DNA of 19,943 nt, from NCBI GenBank assembly GCA_043775075.1, contig JAYVSS010000077.1, forward strand, positions 1-19,943, given 5' to 3'. Shown one piece after another: positions 1-6,838 of this stretch; positions within the stretch are counted from its first letter, which is position 1, and every line of letters begins with the position of its first letter. This stretch comes from JANLQX01 sp043775075. GTDB lineage: Bacteria > Actinomycetota > Acidimicrobiia > Acidimicrobiales > JANYDT01. Under the pieces are notes generated by a model. That model ran no database searches. It was given only the letters and a program-made list of their open reading frames with translations, and was not told the DNA's origin. The translations under genes and the position numbers were made by a program.

Positions 1-780
1 TTCAAACATGGCGCAATGGGTGCCGATGTTGGCCGAACCGGCGAGCCCGACGGACCCGGCGATCTGAGCGGCGACATCAGAAAGTATGTCTCCATAGAGA
101 TTGGGCAGAACTATGACGTCGAAAATTTCAGGAGTGTCGGCCATCTTGGCGGCCCCGATGTCAACGATCCAGTGCTCATTCTCAATGTGCGGATATTCGG
201 TCGCCACTTCGTCGAAGACCTGATGGAAGAGTCCATCGGTCATCTTCATGATGTTGTCCTTGGTGAATGCCGTGACCTTCTTTCGGCCATACGCCTGGGC
301 GTATTCGAATGCGTAGCGCACGATGCGTTCGCAGCCGGGCCGGGTGATCAGCTTGAGGCACTGGAACACTTCGTCGGTTTGGCGGTGCTCAATCCCGGCG
401 TAGAGATCCTCTTCATTTTCACGAACGATCACCACGTCCATGTTCGGATGCTTCGTGCGAACAAATGGGGCGTAGGAGGGACACGGCCGTACGTTCGCAT
501 AAAGTCCAAGCGTCTTACGCACGGTGACGTTCAGGCTCTTGAATCCGCCACCCTGGGGTGTGGTGATGGGCGCCTTGAGAAACACCTTTGTCCGACGGAG
601 TGCGTCGATCGACTCCGTCGTGATCCCGGCGGAACTCGCTCCACTGGCATAGACCGCTTCACCGATCTGGATCTCCTCGATGGCTATGTCGGCGCCAGCG
701 GCTTCGAGGATGCGCAGCGTGGCATCCATGATTTCCGGGCCGATGCCATCGCCGCGAGCAACCGTGATGGGCGTAGTCAT
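1..780 (-). CDS. icd: NADP-dependent isocitrate dehydrogenase, N-terminal 260 residues (3' end off window)
   Basis: This enzyme catalyses oxidative decarboxylation of isocitrate to 2-oxoglutarate in the cytoplasmic TCA cycle. The reading frame stays open to base 1, so the C-terminus is missing. Visible features are the N-terminal GDGIGPEI loop; the isocitrate-binding S82, N84, R88 and R98 in a KSLNVTVRKTL...LYANVRP stretch; R120 and Y127 in VRENEEDLYAG; the catalytic-lysine motif FTKDN; and NLYGDILSDVAAQIAG with the metal-binding aspartates, then GSANIG at the edge. Spacing of the S-N-R-R residues equals that of E. coli Icd. The motifs fit the Thermus/Rickettsia-type IDH better than isopropylmalate or tartrate dehydrogenase. 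I chose the ATG at 778-780, which has GAGA six bases upstream; an in-frame ATG at 790-792 would add four residues. The gene has its own candidate promoter, so it need not belong to the aro operon upstream. Confidence 0.9.
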   Translation of the reverse strand, partial: MTTPITVARGDGIGPEIMDATLRILEAAGADIAIEEIQIGEAVYASGASSAGITTESIDALRRTKVFLKAPITTPQGGGFKSLNVTVRKTLGLYANVRPCPSYAPFVRTKHPNMDVVIVRENEEDLYAGIEHRQTDEVFQCLKLITRPGCERIVRYAFEYAQAYGRKKVTAFTKDNIMKMTDGLFHQVFDEVATEYPHIENEHWIVDIGAAKMADTPEIFDVIVLPNLYGDILSDVAAQIAGSVGLAGSANIGTHCAMFE

Positions 781-792
781 GATCTGTCTCAT

Positions 793-824
793 TTCCTGTA
801 GTTATGCGAACTGCATTACAGGAA
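793..824. repeat. Long imperfect dyad in the icd leader
   Basis: TTCCTGTA (793-800) pairs with TACAGGAA (817-824), and inside it ATGC (804-807) pairs with GCAT (813-816). A GTT bulge (801-803) and a GAACT loop complete the structure, giving 12 base pairs in all. It overlaps the predicted start site of icd. It may act as DNA (operator) or, if transcription starts further upstream, as an RNA hairpin covering an AGGAA sequence. Confidence 0.5.
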
Positions 825-853
825 TTCTAATACCGGAAGTTTTCTTCCGTCAA
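824..853 (-). promoter_or_regulatory. Candidate icd promoter, TTGACG-N18-TAGAAT
   Basis: On the minus strand TTGACG (853-848) and TAGAAT (829-824) are separated by 18 bases. Each box matches the sigma-70 type consensus at five of six positions. The start site would be near 817, about 37 bases before the icd ATG. The spacer is almost entirely a dyad (834-849), as expected if a repressor or activator binds there. The promoter is predicted from sequence alone. Confidence 0.55.
834..849. repeat. Perfect inverted repeat CGGAAG-TTTT-CTTCCG in the icd promoter spacer
   Basis: The arms are six bases with a four-base centre, placed between the -35 and -10 boxes of the icd promoter. It could be an operator. 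It could also be a weak terminator for the aminopeptidase gene ending at 870, but no T-run follows it on the minus strand, so I favour an operator. Confidence 0.5.
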
Positions 854-869
854 GCCTTTTTCTCTTGTT

Positions 870-2099
870 TCAGACGATCAGATCCACCGGAGCCCGACTC
901 AGGGCGATCGGTCCCTCCGCGGTGATCACATAGAGGTCCTCGATCCGCACGCCGCCTTCTCCGGGAAAGTACACGCCCGGCTCGATCGTCACCAGGTCAC
1001 CGTCGGCGATCGCATTACGCGACGTCTGACCGAGCCACGGGAGTTCATGAATGACCAACCCGGTGCCATGGCCGAGCCCATGGACGAACTCGTCACCCCA
1101 GCCGGCCTGCTCACAAACCTGCCGAGCCGCTCGATCGACATCTACGCAGATTGCCCCCGGGGCCAATGCCGCAACGCCGGCGTCGTGAGCCGCCCGGACC
1201 ACGTCGAAGTGGTGACGCTGAGCTGCGTTTGGTTGACCCACGTAGAGCGTCCGAGTCATGTCCGAGTGGTACCCGTTCACCAGCGCACCGAAGTCACAGA
1301 TGACCTCGTCGCCTATTTCGATCCGACGCTCGCCCGGCTCATGATGTGGCCGGCTGGCGTTGGCGCCCGACGCAACGATCGTTTCGAACGACACCGCGTC
1401 CGCCCCGAGCGCAAGCATGGCGTCGTCGAGCGTTCGCTGGAATACCCGCTCCGTTGGTCGTTGGACGAGTGTCGGTGCTACCTCGGCAAGCGCAGCATCA
1501 GCGATTGCTGCCGCTCGGGCCGTGCGGGCGATCTCGCCTGTTGACTTGGTACGACGCAGGCGCTCGACGAGATGAAACGCGGGAACGCAGGTCATCCGTT
1601 CATCGATCGACGCCAGGCTCTGCTGTGCCGACCAACTGATGGTTGCCGCCTCCAGACCCAGTTTGATAATGTTATGCGCACGTAGAAATTCCGCGAGCCA
1701 CTCCGTTTGGGCAAGGGCGCTGCGTCGAATCACAATCTCCACCGACGCCTCCGCCGCTGTCGTCTCATCGAACGCCTGCTCCGCGTACCGACCGTCGGTC
1801 AGAAGCGTTGTCCGTTCAGCGGTCACGACAAGTCGCGCCGCGGAACCGGTGAATCCGCTAAGCGCTCGTATGTTTACGAGGTCGGTGACGAGGACGCCAT
1901 CAAGCCCCTCGTTGTGGGTAACGAGCGCTTGGAGGGCTACCAATCGCCTACCAGCTAGAACCGGCGGGAGCGACCCCACCGGACGGTTGAGATCCCACCC
2001 AACCTCAAGGGCAAGGTGCACATCCTGAAGCGACGGGGCCGAAAGAATCGCCGAAGTGGACTCATCGATCTCGACCGCCGCGCCGCTCTGGTCCGCCAT
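870..2099 (-). CDS. pepP: M24 family Xaa-Pro aminopeptidase
   Basis: This is a cytoplasmic metallopeptidase that removes an N-terminal residue preceding proline. The C-terminal half is a pita-bread fold. All five metal ligands of the M24B family are visible: D269 and D280 (CDFGALVNGYHSDMTR), H344 (GLGHGTG), E373 (TIEPG) and E387 (RIEDL), plus the conserved histidines near 252. The N-terminal domain carries the typical SGFTGSAA and LLTDGRY motifs around residues 81-105. At 409 residues it is about 50 longer than common short relatives, owing to an N-terminal extension before residue 51. The start at 2099 is nevertheless favoured because its ATG shares a base with the aroQ stop (TGATG), a coupling arrangement. 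It is the last gene of the aroB-aroQ operon, an order common in Actinobacteria and Firmicutes. Substrate preference cannot be read from sequence. Confidence 0.88.
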   Translation of the reverse strand: MADQSGAAVEIDESTSAILSAPSLQDVHLALEVGWDLNRPVGSLPPVLAGRRLVALQALVTHNEGLDGVLVTDLVNIRALSGFTGSAARLVVTAERTTLLTDGRYAEQAFDETTAAEASVEIVIRRSALAQTEWLAEFLRAHNIIKLGLEAATISWSAQQSLASIDERMTCVPAFHLVERLRRTKSTGEIARTARAAAIADAALAEVAPTLVQRPTERVFQRTLDDAMLALGADAVSFETIVASGANASRPHHEPGERRIEIGDEVICDFGALVNGYHSDMTRTLYVGQPNAAQRHHFDVVRAAHDAGVAALAPGAICVDVDRAARQVCEQAGWGDEFVHGLGHGTGLVIHELPWLGQTSRNAIADGDLVTIEPGVYFPGEGGVRIEDLYVITAEGPIALSRAPVDLIV

Positions 2100-2554
2100 C
2101 AGCCAGCCAGTCCCATCAACCGCAACGCCGCCTCAACGGCCAGCGGGTAACCATGACCACCGAACCCCTGCACCGAGCCATGCACGACCGGTGCAATCAC
2201 GCTCGTGTGCCGCCACTTCTCGCGGGCATGGGTGTTAGAGAGGTGCAACTCGACCTTCACGCCATCAAAAGCTCCGAGAGCGTCGGCCAACGACCACGAG
2301 TAGTGGGTCAGCGCCCCGGCGTTGACCACAATCGCCGCACACCGATTGCGGGCACCTTGCACCGCCTGCACAAGCGAACCTTCGTCGTTCGCCTGCACAT
2401 GCTCCACGTCGCAGCCTGCACTGTGGGCGGTCTCTCGGGCCACGGCCACGTGATCATCGAGGGTGGACGAACCGTAAATCTCGGGTTGACGGGTGCCGAG
2501 CAAATTCAGATTCGGACCTGAGAGCAGCAATAGAATCGGACGAACATCGCTCAC
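2099..2554 (-). CDS. aroQ: Type II 3-dehydroquinate dehydratase
   Basis: This enzyme dehydrates 3-dehydroquinate to 3-dehydroshikimate, step three of the shikimate pathway, as a dodecamer in type II enzymes. Its 151 residues are the usual length. Active-site residues known from the Mycobacterium enzyme are all present with an offset of three: N15 (GPNLNLLG), R22, the catalytic Y27 (PEIYG), N78, the catalytic H104 (HLSNTHAR) and R111. The lid arginine/tyrosine region is therefore intact and the enzyme should be active. Two nearby substitutions, VNAGALTHYS for the common NPGAYTHTS, are mild. The start overlaps the end of aroB by four bases (ATGA) and the stop overlaps the peptidase start, so the three genes are probably translated from one mRNA. 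Confidence 0.95.
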   Translation of the reverse strand: MSDVRPILLLLSGPNLNLLGTRQPEIYGSSTLDDHVAVARETAHSAGCDVEHVQANDEGSLVQAVQGARNRCAAIVVNAGALTHYSWSLADALGAFDGVKVELHLSNTHAREKWRHTSVIAPVVHGSVQGFGGHGYPLAVEAALRLMGLAG

Positions 2555-3594
2555 CGCACTGCCTCCAAAGCGTCGAGCAACACATCACCGGCAACGCCCA
2601 CGACGGACTCAATTCCGTTCGGTCCGTCGAGCACGAAGGTCAGCCCATCGAGCGCCTTCTTGTCCCGGCCCATCAAAGAAATCAACTCGTCAGAATCAAG
2701 ACCGGGCGGGATCTTCGTCGAGAGGTCATATCCGGCCACCACCGCTCGGTGTTCGGCGACCCGGGCGGCGTCAATACGGCCGAGGCGGTATCCAAGCTCG
2801 GCGGCGAAGATCAGACCCATGGCCACCGATTCTCCATGCATCACCGAGAAGCCGGTGGCGATCTCGATGGCATGACCAAGGGTGTGACCGTAGTTGAGGA
2901 TCGCTCGCCGCCCGCCTTCTAGTTCATCGGACGCAACAACGTCTGCCTTAATTCGTATGCACGCAGAGATTCGGTCCTCCAAGGTCGCTTCGGTGAGCTC
3001 GCCGGGCCGGTCGGTGAGGAAGTGATACTTGGCCATTTCCCCGAGGCCGCTGCGGTACTCGCGACCGGGCATCGTGGCCAGATAGTCGGTGTCGCACAGC
3101 ACGGCACTCGGCTGCCAATATGCTCCAACGAGATTCTTCCCTTCGGGAAGATTTACTCCCGTCTTGCCGCCGATCGCCGCGTCGATCATGCCGAGCAACG
3201 TTGTGCTCAGGTAGACCGTGGCAATACCTCGGTGATAGCACGACGCCGTGAATCCACCAATGTCCGTAATGCGGCCCCCGCCCACGGCGACGACCACATC
3301 GTGGCGATTCATTCCCCACGCGGCGAAACCCGAGCACAGGGACTCCACGGTGGCCAGTGTTTTCGTTTCCTCGCCGTTGGCCACGGTGAACAGCCGATGT
3401 TCGATTCCGGGATCGAGATCACCGAGCTGCAGCGCATCGACGAGCGATGCCTCGGCCACGATCGCCGCCCGCTTCGCCGTTGGGACCGCGGACTTCAGCG
3501 CCGACGCCAGCTCATGCCGGACGCCCGCCCCCACGTGCGCCTCGTACCCCCGGCCATCGGGCAGCGGAACTCGAAGGGTGGGCATGCTCCCCAT
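2551..3594 (-). CDS. aroB: 3-dehydroquinate synthase
   Basis: This enzyme converts DAHP to 3-dehydroquinate, step two of the shikimate pathway, using NAD and a divalent metal. Metal ligands E186 (GLGEMAKY), H237 (NYGHTLGH) and H253 (MHGES) have the spacing of known DHQ synthases (H237 to H253 is 16), with the catalytic H241 between them. The NAD-binding GGG motif at 105-107 and the IGGKTGVN motif at 141-148 are present. Length 347 is normal. Two start codons lie close together: ATG at 3592-3594 and ATG at 3583-3585. The second has GGGGAG just before it but very close, so translation may begin at residue 4. It is the first gene of a coupled aroB-aroQ-peptidase operon. aroC and aroK, often adjacent in actinobacteria, are not in the window. 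Confidence 0.95.
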   Translation of the reverse strand: MGSMPTLRVPLPDGRGYEAHVGAGVRHELASALKSAVPTAKRAAIVAEASLVDALQLGDLDPGIEHRLFTVANGEETKTLATVESLCSGFAAWGMNRHDVVVAVGGGRITDIGGFTASCYHRGIATVYLSTTLLGMIDAAIGGKTGVNLPEGKNLVGAYWQPSAVLCDTDYLATMPGREYRSGLGEMAKYHFLTDRPGELTEATLEDRISACIRIKADVVASDELEGGRRAILNYGHTLGHAIEIATGFSVMHGESVAMGLIFAAELGYRLGRIDAARVAEHRAVVAGYDLSTKIPPGLDSDELISLMGRDKKALDGLTFVLDGPNGIESVVGVAGDVLLDALEAVR

Positions 3595-3660
3595 TCTGCC
3601 CGAGCGAATGCCCGTAGTCGCGACAAGATTTTTACCACTGAAACTTTTAGGCCTCTTTAT

Positions 3661-3674
3661 AGAGCATATGCTCT
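3661..3674. repeat. 14-bp perfect palindrome AGAGCATATGCTCT upstream of aroB
   Basis: This is a perfect dyad about 70-80 bases upstream of the aroB start. On the minus strand it runs directly into CTATAAAG, a plausible -10 region, so it may be an operator for aroB. No clear -35 box is seen. GGACG-TT-CGTCC (3687-3698) is a second small inverted repeat in the same gap. Confidence 0.45.
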
Positions 3675-3716
3675 GCTTTGCCGAATGGACGTTCGTCCTA
3701 GTGGTGGAATTGTAGA

Positions 3717-4377
3717 GTGATCGAAACTCTTCGCTCTCTGCTCAACAACACCGATGGTTGTCGTGTGCGCGGGCTCAAAGAGGTCGTCGTTGTGCGAGGG
3801 TTGTTGGACCGAATTGAAGCGCAGTGGCATCGCCGCGCCGATGCTGCCACCGCAAACGCTGATGATGCCGACGTCGCCGCTCGCCGTGAGTTGTTCCGCG
3901 CACAGGCAACGACCCCATATGACCGTGCACGTCGAAGCCGCCGAAATCGCCGGCCTCAGCGGAGCCGTGTTGAGTGAGCTGACCGATTCCGGGATGACAC
4001 TCGATGCCGCCACGGTCGAACGGTTGATGGGCGACTCCATCGTTACCCGGGTCCTGATGGCCGGCTCGGTCGTCCTTGATGTTGGCCGGCCGTCACGGAC
4101 CATTCCCCATTCGATCCGCCGAGCCGTCATTGCTCGTGATCGGCACTGCCGATACGGAGCCTGTAACCGGCCCGCAGCATGGGCCGATGTGCACCACATC
4201 CGGGAGTGGCAGGCCGGTGGGGGTCACTCACTCGACAACTGTGTCCTCCTCTGCAGCCGTCACCACGACCGCATGCACCGTTTCGGCGAAACCATCGCCA
4301 TGCACCCCGACGACGACCACGAAACCGCCGACCTCGCCCAGCAACGGCTCCTCTCCCGCAAACACCCAGCGGCGTAA
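3717..4377 (+). pseudogene. Degraded DUF222/13E12-type HNH endonuclease gene
   Basis: The C-terminal part is clearly a DUF222-associated HNH nuclease. It has LDVGRPSRTIPHSIRRAV followed by CRYGACNRP, the DVHHI pair, an N in SLDN and CSRHHDRMH, in frame with the ATG at 3919 and the stop at 4377. The N-terminal DUF222 part is present only as a fragment in a different frame, from GTG 3717 to about 3900 (ETLRSLL..., then LLDRIEAQWHRRADAA...ARRELF). The two frames switch between roughly 3895 and 3912. Intact relatives are usually about 400-500 residues, whereas only about 220 codons remain here. I infer an internal deletion plus a frameshift. A stand-alone HNH protein of about 152 residues from 3919 remains possible but lacks an obvious ribosome site. 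The family is repeated in many actinobacterial genomes and its role is poorly known. Confidence 0.75.
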
Positions 4378-4387
4378 CCCTGCGGAG

Positions 4388-5629
4388 CTAGTCAACGACG
4401 GCGGCGAGGATGAGCCGCCGTAGTTCGTTGCGGATGGGGTGGGTTGACGACGGGAGCAGCTGGGTGAGGAACATGGCCGTGATGTCTTCCTTCGGGTCGA
4501 CCATGAAGAACGTACTGGCCGCCCCGCCCCAGCCGAACTCGCCGGGCGACGATAAAATGTGACCCGCCGCCGGGTCCATCACCACAGAGAATCCGAGACC
4601 GAAACCAACGCCCTTGAAGTTGGATTCCGAGAAAAGGGGCCGGCCGATCGTGTCCAGATCAGCGTTCCCCGGAAGGTGGTTCGTGGCCATGAACCGCACG
4701 GTACGCGGACTTAGTAACCGCACCTCTCCCAGCGCTCCCCCACCCCGCAACATTTCGACAAACTGCATGTAGTCATGGGCCGTCGAATACAGCCCACCGC
4801 CGCCCGACAGGAACGCTGGTTGCGATGGCCCACGGGCGCCCAGCGCATCCATACGCATGGCCTTTCGGGTCCCCGGAGTCGGTACGTATAACGCCGCCAA
4901 ACGATCAGCGCGCGTATCGTCGCACCAGAAGGCGGAGTCCACCATCCCCAGCGGACCGAAAATACGTTCACTAAAGAAGTCGTCGAGCCGTTGTCCGCTC
5001 ACCACTTCAACGACGCGCCCCAAAACGTCCGTTGACACTGAGTAGTTCCACTCCGCCCCCGGCTGAAATACCAACGGGATACGAGCCCACGCCTCGCAAC
5101 ACGCCTGCAGATCCATGCCGGCGGGCGTACCCCACTCGAATCCGGCTTGGCGGTAGAGATGGTCCATGCCGTTGGCGTAACTGAATCCGTACGTGAGCCC
5201 GGAGGTGTGGGTCAGTAGGTGGGCGATCGTCATTGGCTCGGTCTGCGGGGCCGTGGCCGCACTCGCCGCTGGGCCACGCAAGTATACGCGTTGCTCGCCG
5301 AAACACGGCACGTATTTTGATACTGGATCGTTGAGATCGAGCAGCCCTCGTTCGTAGAGCATCATCGCCGCCACCGACGTAATGGGCTTGGTCATCGAAT
5401 ACATCCGAAACACGGTGTCGAGCTCCACTGGTGCGCCGGCCTCCATGTCCCGCAAACCGTTGGTTTCGAGATACGCCGTCTTGGCGCCGCGGTTGACGGC
5501 GATGAGCCAGCCCGGCAGACGACCGTCGTCCACATACCGCCCGAAGTGGCTGGTAATGCGAGCGAGGCGATCGATTGACAGTCCCACCTCGGAGGCGTCA
5601 ACATTTACGGCAGGAACGGGTGCGGTCAT
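4388..5629 (-). CDS. Serine hydrolase of the beta-lactamase/CubicO family (class C-like esterase)
   Basis: This is a penicillin-binding-protein-fold serine hydrolase of 413 residues. The nucleophile motif S-x-x-K is S78-M-T-K81, preceded by a tyrosine. The second-motif tyrosine is Y196 (WNYS), and HTSGL at about 141-145 is typical of the EstB/CubicO group. Near the C-terminus FGWGGAASTFF takes the place of the KTG motif, as in esterases rather than true beta-lactamases. No signal peptide is visible, so it is probably cytoplasmic. The substrate is unknown; relatives act as esterases, transesterases or D-amino-acid peptidases. Its start codon shares the CATG at 5627-5630 with the divergent hydrolase gene. 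It ends 10 bases from the HNH remnant, tail to tail. Confidence 0.85.
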   Translation of the reverse strand: MTAPVPAVNVDASEVGLSIDRLARITSHFGRYVDDGRLPGWLIAVNRGAKTAYLETNGLRDMEAGAPVELDTVFRMYSMTKPITSVAAMMLYERGLLDLNDPVSKYVPCFGEQRVYLRGPAASAATAPQTEPMTIAHLLTHTSGLTYGFSYANGMDHLYRQAGFEWGTPAGMDLQACCEAWARIPLVFQPGAEWNYSVSTDVLGRVVEVVSGQRLDDFFSERIFGPLGMVDSAFWCDDTRADRLAALYVPTPGTRKAMRMDALGARGPSQPAFLSGGGGLYSTAHDYMQFVEMLRGGGALGEVRLLSPRTVRFMATNHLPGNADLDTIGRPLFSESNFKGVGFGLGFSVVMDPAAGHILSSPGEFGWGGAASTFFMVDPKEDITAMFLTQLLPSSTHPIRNELRRLILAAVVD

Positions 5630-6419
5630 GGCTCTGAATGTATCGACGCATCACCTGAAACTCGAATCCTTACAACACCATCAGCCGACCTGGCTCTCCG
5701 GAGTGGACCCGATCTCGGTAACCTCGGCACCCATGGGTCGACCGGTTGTTCTTGTGCACGGGTGGGGTGGGTCGTTTGCCCACACGTGGAAGGCCCCCGG
5801 ATGGGACATGTTGCTTTCCGATATCGGGCGAACCGACATCATCGGCGTGGACCTTCTCGGCCACGGGACCGCCCCGAAGCCCCACGATTCGGCTGACTAC
5901 GCCGATCTTGGTGCCCGAATTCTCGAAGCCCTTCCCGACGAACCCGTCGACGCGGTCGGCTTCTCCCTCGGTGCAATGACCTTGCTCCACACCGCCACCC
6001 AACACCCGCAACGGTTCCGACGGATCGTGCTCGCCGGCATCGGCAACCGATTGCTCGACCCGGACCCGAACGCAGCCAACTCCTCCGACGCTATTGCCGC
6101 GGCGATTCACGGGGCCGATGGCGCGAATGGCTGGGCCGAGGCCATGGCTCGGTATGCCAAGCAGCCCGGCAACGACACCGACGCCCTCATCGCCTGCCTG
6201 CGTCGACCGATGCCGGTGGACCCGGTCACGCGCGACTCATGCGGCCGGGTGACGAGTCAAGTGCTCGTCTGTATTGGCGACAATGACTTCGCCGGACCGT
6301 CCGACGAACTTGCCGCCGCCTTCCCCAACGCCACGCTCAAGGTGTTGCGCAAAACCGACCACTTCGCCACCCCCGAAGCGTTCGGCTTCATCGACGCCGT
6401 TCTCAAATTCTTGGAGTGA
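5628..6419 (+). CDS. Alpha/beta hydrolase
   Basis: This is a 263-residue alpha/beta-hydrolase-fold enzyme. The oxyanion motif is HGWGG (44-48) and the nucleophile elbow is G111-F-S113-L-G. The acid is D220 (or D218) in IGDND, and the base is H245 in RKTDHF. There is no signal peptide. The frame is open further upstream to 5382, but that region is coding for the serine hydrolase on the other strand. The first ATG leaving that gene intact is 5628, and the next in-frame ATG at 5733, just before the HGWGG motif, would be too short. Family membership is sure; the substrate is not recognisable. Pairing with a second serine hydrolase read divergently suggests a shared ester or lactone substrate, which is only inference. 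Confidence 0.85.
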   Translation: MALNVSTHHLKLESLQHHQPTWLSGVDPISVTSAPMGRPVVLVHGWGGSFAHTWKAPGWDMLLSDIGRTDIIGVDLLGHGTAPKPHDSADYADLGARILEALPDEPVDAVGFSLGAMTLLHTATQHPQRFRRIVLAGIGNRLLDPDPNAANSSDAIAAAIHGADGANGWAEAMARYAKQPGNDTDALIACLRRPMPVDPVTRDSCGRVTSQVLVCIGDNDFAGPSDELAAAFPNATLKVLRKTDHFATPEAFGFIDAVLKFLE

Positions 6420-6837
6420 TACGTACACAGAACCTGTTGAGGGTCTCAAGCACCAGAAGTAGGCCGCGGAACCCAATCTTCACGATCTTGCGCGCGAAGA
6501 ACCCAAAGAAGCTTTGGTCGCGATAGAACATGGTCGATACTTCAATTGCACTACAGACCAGGAGGACAGCGGTGTTTCGGGTGGCCAATCGGCCGATACA
6601 GCAAACGGCGACGCAATGGCCCACCGTTTTCACCGTCATTGGGGTCTACGGCGGTTTCGCCGGCCGCAGCAAAAGCGCCGCGGCGCGCGTGCGTAACGAA
6701 CGAAGAGCCCGCGCCAATAGGTCAACATTTCTAGCGTCGATCGTCTTGGCGGCCAGCAAGCTGGCCGATTCATTTTGCTGTGTCTACCGGTCGGCTCGGC
6801 TACCGGCTCTCCTTCTAAGCCGACGGAACGGGACGTG
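6420..6837. other. 418-bp stretch without a convincing gene
   Basis: Between the alpha/beta hydrolase and the PhnD-like gene I recognise no protein family. The stretch contains a hairpin CCAAAG-AAG-CTTTGG (6503-6517) without a T-run, a strong AGGAGG sequence (6560-6565) in front of a short open frame, and a GC hairpin at 6750-6767. A minus-strand open frame around 6403-6639 has a hydrophobic C-terminal half, but nothing else supports it. The stretch could be decayed sequence between accessory modules. Confidence 0.5.
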
Positions 6838-6838
6838 A
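6572..6838 (+). CDS. Doubtful small ORF of 88 residues coupled to the PhnD-like gene
   Basis: A GTG at 6572 follows a consensus AGGAGG by six bases. The frame runs to a TGA whose last bases overlap the ATG of the next gene (TGATG at 6836-6840). The product would be basic, with an arginine-rich middle and no recognised domain or membrane segment. Against it, the codon use looks random, several rare-type codons occur (AGA, AGG, ATA, CTA), and a terminator-like hairpin lies inside. It may be a real small protein, a leader that couples translation to the next gene, or chance. Confidence 0.25.
   Translation: MFRVANRPIQQTATQWPTVFTVIGVYGGFAGRSKSAAARVRNERRARANRSTFLASIVLAASKLADSFCCVYRSARLPALLLSRRNGT
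6750..6767 (+). terminator. Possible rho-independent terminator
   Basis: A perfect seven-base-pair stem, CGGCCAG/CTGGCCG, encloses a CAAG tetraloop and is followed by GATTCATTTTG. The T-run is short and interrupted. If functional it would end transcripts coming from the alpha/beta hydrolase before the PhnD-like gene. Confidence 0.35.

Noticed and set aside
16..801. Plus-strand 261-codon frame at the left edge
   Set aside because: It is the antisense of isocitrate dehydrogenase, whose active-site residues are all readable on the minus strand.
3754..4377. Intact 207-residue HNH gene from the ATG at 3754
   Set aside because: The first 50 or so residues in that frame are nonsense, while the DUF222-like reading is in another frame; only the part after about 3910 is homologous.
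5382..5627. N-terminal extension of the alpha/beta hydrolase
   Set aside because: The extension is the antisense of the well-supported serine hydrolase and has no fold features.
6503..6517. Hairpin CCAAAG-AAG-CTTTGG as terminator of the alpha/beta hydrolase
   Set aside because: It lies over 80 bases past the stop and no T-run follows on either strand.
6403..6639. Minus-strand 78-codon frame with a hydrophobic segment
   Set aside because: No recognisable family, no ribosome site seen, and it overlaps the end of the alpha/beta hydrolase gene.
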